A DNA stretch of 64,000 nucleotides, taken from positions 37,973,757-38,037,756 of the forward strand of contig OY978528.1 in the NCBI GenBank assembly GCA_963854835.1, written 5' to 3'. A program made the position numbers and the translations under genes. Below are positions 55,601-64,000 of this stretch, one piece after another. This stretch comes from Megamerina dolium. Taxonomy: Eukaryota > Arthropoda > Insecta > Diptera > Megamerinidae. Below the pieces are notes generated by a model. That model was not told where the DNA came from, did not search any database, and saw nothing but the letters and a program-made list of their open reading frames with translations. Positions within the stretch are counted from its first letter, which is position 1, and each line of letters opens with the position of its first letter.

Positions 55601-58600
55601 TTGCATTAATATCATTTTTGGACATTTTTTGTATGAAATTAATATTTCTAACATTATCGACTGCAAACATTTTTGCAACAGTGTCAAAATACATACGTCA
55701 AATTTGTTTTTTTTTGCAATGTTGCAAAACATATGATATATTTATTATACTTAAATTCATGTACTATATTTCAACAGTATTTGCAACAATTTTGTTTCAA
55801 TTACACTTCGCAATAATGTCGAAAATTTGAAATCACACATTTTTGTTTAACATTATTTCAAATTTTTTGTAATGATGTTGAAAAAGTCACGGCTGAATTC
55901 TCGATATTATTTAGAAATCTTTTGACATTAATACATTCAGCCTTAGTTCGATCACCGGTTGAAGCACTACTTTAACATCAAAATGTCTATTGATAAGCAT
56001 GTGAACATATTTTTATAAGCAATTATCTGCATCAAATGAATTCCGTCTTCGCTTTTTGGGTTTCGGTTAATGTGGGAAGATTTATTTGGCGTTACCAGAA
56101 CAATTTGACTTAAAATTGTAAAAAAAAATCATACCACGCAGAACAAATTCATTAAGAATGAAAGTAGTTTTTCCTCCTTGCGAAGAACTGTTGATGTAAA
56201 TAAACCCATGCTATATAAAGAAAATAAAAGTAAAATTCCCGAAATTTACATAGCAACCTATGTAATATATAGCAGGTCGCTTACAGCTCTATACATAGAA
56301 TAATGCTATATACTAGATATTTGTATTGCACGCGGTAACTTTTTCAATTTACATAAATTGCACACCAATTCGTACATGCCTCTGCACTTGCATAGCATCA
56401 ATTAAGGTCGAGAAACCGAAATACATGCTCGAATTCGTCATATGTATGGGTGTTGATTGCAGCCATTGTATTCGCTCTTTAGTATCTCCATCATCAGCTA
56501 GAAAGGTCATCATTATTCGTCGATTTGTTTGCTCAACAGACCGTTGAGTTATCGTCGGCGAAGCAGAAATTTTTCAAAAACGCTTTTTTTGATATGATTG
56601 AAAACTTTTCAACATACGATTGTTCATTGTTGTAATATCATATAATGACATCTTGTTTATTGTAGGCTTATAAGTAAAAATTTAATTGAATTGAATTTAT
56701 CCTGAGAAGATGTGTATTAAAATGAACTAACTATTTTCGTGATAGTATATGTACAATACATATATAAACTATCGAATAAAACTTACTATTTTGATGGCAA
56801 AAAAAAAACATATGAAGAAGATGAAATCAAAATAATAATTTTATTTTTTCATCACATAACTACCTAACTGCCAACCCTAAAGCAAATGATGGTTTGGTAT
56901 TTTACCAATCATATGTGAAAGTTTTCAACACAACATTAAAAGAGCATTTTATTCAATTGCGGGGAAAACAAATAAAATTTATTTTGGCCACTTTGACCGC
57001 ATAAAATACATAAAATGAAATGAATCGAATCCAGGGAGTTGTGTGTGCTGTCAATATATATATCCTGGGAATGGTGAGAGCTATTGTGATCGAGGGGATA
57101 TGGTGATGAGCACGATGGTGATGAGCACAATTGGGTGGAGTTTGCTATGTGTGTCCATTGTGTATAAAGAAGCCAATTCGATAACTACTCATGTTGCCTC
57201 AGCAATGGATAATAGTAGTAGTGGCTAGTAGTCAACATTATTGTAAACTCAAGTAAGTGGAAGAAAACGCGATGACTGAATGAAAACAAAAAGTAAAGCA
57301 AAAAAAAAAAAAAAAAAAAAAATACAAAAAAAGCACACAATGAAAAGATATAAATGGTCAAAAGAAATAAACAGTACCATAAAGAATAATCATTCAGAAT
57401 TCTGCTGAATAATACATGAGCAGAAGAACGATAGAGGATTGAATTCACGACTCATACATTTAGGTATATAAATATATACATACATATGCATGTATATACA
57501 TACCCATATCTATGCACATATGTGAAGCGTTTTCCACCAAAGTATCATTTTCCGTTTTTATTTCACATATTATGTGATGATAGTTATGTCTCCAACTACG
57601 ACTCCACATTTCGTTCTTAAGTAACTACTTATAGCAGTGTCCAACGGTACCGAACACTGTGAAATATTTATTGAGAACCCACATAATTTTTGTGATGCTT
57701 TTTGGAAAATGAAATTCAAGTGCCAAACTCATGACGAGGGACGATAAAGTGACTGCCTGTGGCGGGACTTACTATACCATTTTACAGGCTATGGTCGTTT
57801 GATCATTTTCATTTCGCATCAAATCGCATATCATTAGTGTATGTAAGTAGTATCAGATAAAAGCAAACATCAAATTTATATCTACTAAATTATTTTTATT
57901 CACAATGTTGGCTTCACTCTTCAGCAACGATGAACTCAGATGATGACAGCACAATTTTTTTTCATCTGGTCTTAGTTCTATATGAATATATATGTACATA
58001 CATATATACAGTGGTAAAAATTCACATAAATCCAAATGCTTTGATTAATTTTATAACGCTTAAAATTATTGAGACTTTTTCACGTTGTTTTTGAGTTTGC
58101 TTTTGAAATCAAATTTTCAAATGGAATATAATATTTGTAACTGTGTAATCAAAATCGTTTTTTGATTAATTGAAAAATCAGTTTGATCAGGTTCGGCCTC
58201 CAAAGAATCTGTATATTCAGCTCAAAAGAATTTCGATTTCGCTGTTCGTTCTTTTACTTATCTTCACTTGATTATTTCCTTATCATGCCAATAAAATTGA
58301 TAAGTGGAGTTTTTGCAAAAAGAATTCAAGTTCTTTTTATGATACAATTGATTATAAACACACTCTCCTCTACTTTTTTGAAAAATTAAAACAGAAACAA
58401 ATATAAATATATTTTTATTAAAACGTTCACAAAAAGTGTACTAATGGTTTCACGATCCGGTGCATATGATCTAGCAATAGAGCATATGCAAAATATTGCT
58501 ACAAAGTTTGTAATAATGGCAATAGGATGGACATTTGTGCATTTACTATGCATTTGAAAGTATGCAACGTTAAAAATCTTAGCAGAAATTATAATTCAGT

Positions 58601-59655
58601 GCATATGGTTTTGCAAAGAAAAATCATAATTTACTATGCACTTGAAAGTATGCAATATGCAGTATGCAGTATGTATGTATAAAACCCATAGCTTATAAAT
58701 ATTTGGAAGTGTGAAGTCATTTTCACTTTTAATTCTTTTGTTTAAATTTTGAAAAGCTGAACTCCTTTTTTGCTAGCATTCAGTATGTAAGTCTTTAGGC
58801 TGATAAAAATGAATGAGTTCTATTCGTTTTCAATTCATGAATTGAAAAACCTAAAGAATTCACACAGAATTGAAATTTTGATGAACGCAGCAGCAGATGG
58901 CTGCATCCTAAAAAGAATGGGAGTCGCGATATCCATTCAGTTTCAAGCTGACAGCCTTTCTTCTTCCTCGCATTTTGTTGTTTACAAAATATCTGTATGG
59001 TTGTTGGATCTTTCATTGTTGGGTTGCCATTGGCTTATATTAAATATAAAGAAAGTATTAAATGCGAAAAATTATTGAAGTTTTATTTCGTATTACCATT
59101 TTTTTGTTTGTTTTTTCGTAATCTTTTTAATAAATTGAGAAGTAGCGACTAGCATGATTGTTCCTGGTAGTTTGACCTCCTAGAAGAATTATACGTATAT
59201 ATACGCATATTTACGTATAATGCGTAGATATATACTGATCCGTTAATTTCTTTTCAAACGCGAATTTCTTCCAAGTGAATCTTGTGAGATAAATTTAAAA
59301 ATGTGTTCAAATGAAAATTGAATTGATTGAAGAATGAGAAGAACTATCTGATATTTGGTTCGATAGTCCTATTTCAGAAAAGTCTGCATTAGAGGCATCA
59401 ATGTTAAAGTCGTCACCAGAAGTACAGTACGAGCCTCAACCAGCTGTTGTAAACGCTATTTTATATGACAAATTTTTTTCTATCATATTTGTATTAATTT
59501 GTGTATAAAATGAGCAGCTCGATTCAACAGACTACTTCAAGAAAAGAGGGGAATTCTTGTGCGTTGTTGCATATGCAATACAAAACTGCAGGGTAATGTG
59601 CGAGTTACATCAAATTTATTTATTTATAATAACAGCTGATTGGTTTTGTCATGGT
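52681..59655. other. long stretch without a supported gene
   Basis: About 7 kb of AT-rich DNA. Open frames up to 89 codons (58809-59078) have no domain and often have an equally long frame on the other strand. A 22-base A-run lies at about 57300. I see no TIRs or retroelement motifs. Confidence 0.5.
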
Positions 59656-59663
59656 ATAATAAC

Positions 59664-59854
59664 TCAAGGTAGAGCCATTGGGGAAAGTTCTCATGAATGA
59701 AGGAGAAAAAGTAAATAAAACAACAACAAACACATGGGGAAAGAAGTAGAAGAAGTTGAAAAGGAAACAAGACACACACTAGCTTGACACTAGCCTGTTT
59801 CTGACAGTTTTATACCGCGCAGCCAATAGGAATTTTTTTAGTTGCTCTACCTTC
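59664..59854. mobile_element. hAT-type MITE
   Basis: 191 bp with the inverted ends AAGGTAGAGC (59666-59675) and GCTCTACCTT (59844-59853). It is flanked by the 8-bp direct repeat ATAATAAC at 59656-59663 and 59855-59862. An 8-bp TSD is the hAT hallmark. One end has an extra base between TSD and TIR. There is no coding capacity. Confidence 0.7.
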
Positions 59855-59862
59855 ATAATAAC

Positions 59863-61628
59863 ACCATGGGTTTTGTTCCAAAGCAGCTATGCTTTTCATG
59901 GTAATAAATAATATTATATTTCCAGCATTTCAGAGTTCAAGATAATTATAATATTGAATTAATTCATCATTTTTTTAAGCCTAGCAAGAATGGGATTGGT
60001 ATTTTTCAATTCCCACTCTTTACTGAATAGGAAAGTGTGATAATTTTAAGTTTTTGAGAATGATGAATGGTTCGGCTGTCATTCTTTAACGAATTCGAAG
60101 CAAAAGAGTGCAGCCTCGTTGATGCAGCTTTTAAATGAATTAAGGGTGAGTGAATTCCGTAATGATTCAATTCTTTTACAGCTCGGGTATATGCAATACT
60201 GAAATGACACCGCGAAACAGCTCATATAAAATGAAATGTCAAGAAAATGGTTTTAGAAATAGTGTAGCAAAGCAAACTGCAAGATCACATCGTCATATGA
60301 ATCCTATACAGCAGTAAGTTACAAAAATTAATAGTCGATTTTTTAATTGATTATGATGCACCGTTTCAAAAGAAATTTGCTTAAAAATTGTACACTCGTA
60401 CAACTAAAAAACACGAGTTTATTAACAAAATAAAAAAAATAACAATAATACCCTGAAATATTTTTTTTTGTTCTTCTGTTAAATTTTTTAAATGAAACTT
60501 CCAGATTTTTTGATTTCATATTTCATTTCATATTCATATTTCAACTGAAAGCTTTTGAATACTCAATTCAACAACAATTTGTAGTTACGTGATTTTTAAA
60601 AAAATACCTTTAAAAAAATGATGCTACGATTATAATAATTTCCGGCACTGTATACATTTCTAATCGTTATATATTTTTCCAGCAAGTGTTTAATGATTGT
60701 TTAGTCTAGTTAATACTGAGTACACATTCAAATCTTCTCAGCAATGTAGATTGTAAACAATTTTAGCAGCGCTGAATGCTTTATCAGTTGCATTGATCAT
60801 TGAAGCCCTTCGATTGTATGGCTTACTGCACGCGCCATTACGATTGCATCAGGAAGCTCTCCTAAAAGTTTCAAGCGTGTATGCGTACGTATACATGTAG
60901 GCACATATGCGTGTTAACGATATGTTCCACCATTAAGTTTCGATTTTAGTTATGAGTTGTTTATTTATATATTCTATAGTACGTTACATATGATCTGTTA
61001 TTGTTTTCATTATTTACGGTTGTTGTTGTAATCTCTGCTGGGTGCTTGTACTATCATCTCATCGAAATTTTCCATTACAATTGCAGCTGAATACAATAAA
61101 AAGTAAAATCAAACGTTTACAGTTGCAATATTTTTGTTTTCATTTTGATTCAGTTTTATTTATTTTTTTCTGGGGGAAATTTTCAAACACTGACAAGTTG
61201 AACTGAAGTATAAAGTATTAAGAAAATATATACTTTTGGGAATTTGCAAGATCTATTCGTATAAATAAATACATCGTAAGTGTTGCCTTCTGATAATTTC
61301 AATGACCCGATGATAAGAGCGGATAGGTGCCACTCTTGCTAGGCACGATTTGAGAATTGATTTCTCTCAGTGTGAGGTTAATCTGTGTTACGGCTTGTAA
61401 TTCAAATAAAATTCTTATCAGTATGCTTAATAGATGTTTGTTTCTGGTGCTACTAGTACCATTGATTGATCAACTGGTGATCAGTATTCGTAGCGAATTT
61501 GTTTCAACAGCATCATTTCAATCCAACGACTTCTGACGAAAGCACTAAAAGTGACTCCTTACCGACGATCATTTGAAATAGTGTTAGGATAGTTTAATAA
61601 CAATCTCGTGCTTTTTGAAGAAACAATC
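59863..61628. other. Prat upstream region
   Basis: Non-coding. The 5' UTR and promoter of Prat should lie here or further left. There is an initiator-like TCAGTATTCG at 61481, but no convincing TATA box or downstream element at the right spacing. An in-frame TAG near 61590 precedes the Prat ATG, which supports the chosen start. Confidence 0.5.
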
Positions 61629-64000
61629 ATGGATACAAACACTTGTACTTGTGACTCAAATGGGTCTCCTGCTGGTAATTGGATTGATCTAACTACAATA
61701 AAACTGTTTACAATCTAACTATAATGTGTGGTTACAGATAATTGCACAGTTAATAAAAATGCTTCTAAGATCCGAGTTGGAAACGGTATGTGTACATCAA
61801 AGGAATGCCATCAAATTGAAGAGGCAAAGGGTTCCGAGATGACGGGTCTCACTCATGAGTGTGGCGTTTTTGGAGCAATTGCTTGTGGAGATTGGCCAAC
61901 TCAGGTAATATTACATCAAATTTGTATTTAATCCAGGCAATCCATTATCAGTGATCGTTGTCATAATGATAAACGAATATTGAGATCGAGTGTTTGTTAT
62001 GTTTTCGTAAACTTTACATTGACGTCAGCACTATGTGCAACTGTGACCTAATTTAATTATATTTGACGATGCCAACTTATCAACAAGATCATGAAAATAG
62101 CAATAACAATAGCTCATGATGATGCTATATTTGTTTACACAAAAGCCAATCGCTGTTGATTATGTTGACAACTGCCTATGTACAGATTATCGGTCAATGA
62201 ATTTTGCTGAGCTTCAGCTTTGAAAAACATACGAGCTCCCTGCAGCCGCATTTTTAGTTTCTCAGTTATTTATTTGTTAATGCTTTCAGATCGATGTGGC
62301 ACAGGTGATATGTTTGGGGCTTGTAGCTTTGCAACATCGGGGCCAGGAATCGGCTGGAATTGTAACGAGTCTTGGAAAGTCATCGAGAAATTTTAGTGTT
62401 CACAAAGGCATGGGTATGATAAATAATTTGTTCAATGATGAGTCGATTAAGAAATTGCGCGGTAATTTGGGCATTGGCCACACACGTTATTCGACGGCAG
62501 CTGCATCGGAAGCTGTCAACTGTCAACCATTTGTTGTACACACTGCGCATGGCGCGTTAGCCATTGCACACAATGGAGAGCTTGTAAACTGCGAGTCATT
62601 ACGTCGAGTGGTTAGTCGGCAACATATATTTTCTAAAGGCTCAGCTCATACAGCACTTCAGCGTCATTGTTTTGAAATCGATTTTGGCTATCTAAGAATT
62701 GACGGACACGGCCATCGGGTATCAATTTCTTTTAGTTGCATTATTTCATTTTAAGTTGTATACTTCAAAGTGTTGACGGCGAAGTACTGTATGGGTGTTT
62801 GGGACCAATGTTGAATCAATCCTCACGAATATTAGTACACTTCTATAGGTTTTGGAACGCGGTGTGGGTCTTTCTACGTATAGCGACAGCGAATTGATAG
62901 CTCAGTCATTATGCTGCACTCCGGAAGGTGTTTCAGAACATAATGGTCCCGATTGGCCAGCTCGCATTCGCCATTTTATGACACTCGCTCCGCTCTCTTA
63001 TTCCCTGGTGGTCATGCATAAGAATCGAATATTTGCTGTTCGTGACTCCTATGGCAATAGACCCTTATGCATTGGAAAAATAGTCCCGATAACCCTAGGC
63101 CATGGAAAGTCGGAGGATGCTCCTGCTGAAGGATGGGTTGTTTCAAGTGAGAGCTGTGGTTTTCTGTCAATTGGAGCACGCTATGTGCGAGAAGTTGAAC
63201 CTGGCGAAATAGTCGAACTAACACGCAATGGTTTTCGAACTGTCGATATAGTTGAACGGCCTGATTACAAGAAAATGGCATTTTGTATATTTGAGTATAT
63301 ATACTTTGCTCGCAGTGACTCCTTATTCGAGGGGCAGATGGTGTATTCGGTTCGTTTGCAGTGTGGGAGGCAGCTCGCACGTGAGTCTCCCATCAAAGCG
63401 GATATAGTAAGTTCAGTACCCGAATCGGGTACTGCTGCTGCTCATGGCTATGCCAGAGAGGTGGGTTGAATTGTTGGAGTTATTATTCATTCAGGAGTAT
63501 TGTTGCACATTATGCCTTTTATCTCGATGCAGTCAGGACTTCATTTCGCTGAGGTTTTGTGCAAAAATCGCTACGTTGGCCGTACTTTTATTCAGCCATC
63601 GACTCGACTCCGTCAATTGGGTGTAGCCAAAAAGTTTGGAGCTCTCTCGGAAAATGTTGAAGACAAACGTGTAGTACTCATCGATGATTCAATTGTGCGC
63701 GGCAATACAATAGGTCCCATTATTAAGTTATTACGTGACGCAGGTGCAATGGAAGTACACATACGTATTGCTAGTCCGCCACTTCAATATCCATGCTACA
63801 TGGGCATTAACATTCCAACGCGTGAGGAGCTTATTGCGAATAAGCTAAATGCTGATCAATTAGCTAAACATGTTGGTAAGTCGACTTGTACTTCTGAAAA
63901 AGAAATTATTTATCTCGAATGCTTGCATTTAATAGGCGCTGATAGTTTAGCGTACCTCAGCGTTGAAGGATTGATTGCAGCAGTTCAAATGAATAAGGCA
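61629..64000 (+). CDS. Prat: amidophosphoribosyltransferase (Prat), 3' end cut by window
   Basis: It catalyses the first committed step of de novo purine synthesis: PRPP plus glutamine give phosphoribosylamine. Coding exons are 61629-61674, 61738-61904, 62290-62610, 62849-63460, 63533-63875 and 63936-64000+. All introns are GT-AG and the joined frame is open for 518 codons; the family is about 540-550. A short propeptide ends before the nucleophile Cys in [15 protein letters not shown]. The class II glutaminase motifs are [21 protein letters not shown] and [19 protein letters not shown] holds a Cys expected to ligate the Fe-S cluster. The PRPP site is [13 protein letters not shown], and [19 protein letters not shown] follows. 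No lesions are seen. The final residues lie past the window. Drosophila has a Prat retrocopy and an intron-bearing Prat2; with five introns this resembles the parental Prat2 type. Confidence 0.95.

Noticed and set aside
58809..59078. 89-codon ORF
   Set aside because: An overlapping frame of similar length exists on the other strand, and there is no domain, codon-bias or motif support.

Overview
The window is animal nuclear DNA from a dipteran, most likely a tephritid fruit fly. The reasons are AT-rich intergenic sequence, the mix of non-LTR retrotransposons (RTE, Jockey, LOA and R1 clades), a rosa-like DD41D mariner, an errantivirus env remnant, and a purine-synthesis gene with short fly-type introns. 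The genus is an inference. No bacterial-style operons or CRISPR arrays are present.

The only host gene I can support is at the right edge. This is amidophosphoribosyltransferase (Prat), plus strand, with six coding exons from 61629 to the window end and its last residues cut off. Almost everything else that is recognisable is mobile DNA, in three clusters.

Cluster 1 (1.3-23.2 kb): an RTE 3' fragment; a 972-bp TIR-bounded repeat built from 155/310-bp tandem units; an RNase H fragment; a full-length RTE element (4981-8358) with a 14-bp target-site duplication (TSD); a Jockey-clade element (about 9484-14003) with two open ORFs; two small inverted-repeat elements, one holding a tRNA-like segment; a decayed second Jockey copy; and a decayed LOA-clade element abutting it head to head.

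Cluster 2 (24.6-35 kb): a hAT-type terminus; a 228-bp Jockey tail with an 11-bp TSD; a 4.5-kb R1-clade element with a 13-bp TSD; a 49-bp tandem array; an env-only errantivirus remnant with several frameshifts; and a mariner inserted into that env.

Cluster 3 (40-52.7 kb): an internally deleted rosa-like mariner with 31-bp TIRs; a 620-bp mariner-type TIR element; a reversed second copy of the 155/310-bp repeat; a 5'-truncated RTE with an inverted copy of its target at the junction; a possible solo LTR; and two short TE fragments side by side.

The stretches 35-40 kb, 43-48.9 kb and 52.7-59.6 kb hold no gene I can support. A 191-bp hAT-type MITE lies about 1.8 kb upstream of Prat. I found no wholly new system. 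The most unusual structures are the TIR-bounded dimeric 155-bp array with regularly spaced GGGCGTGGC motifs and the tRNA-like unit inside a perfect inverted repeat.
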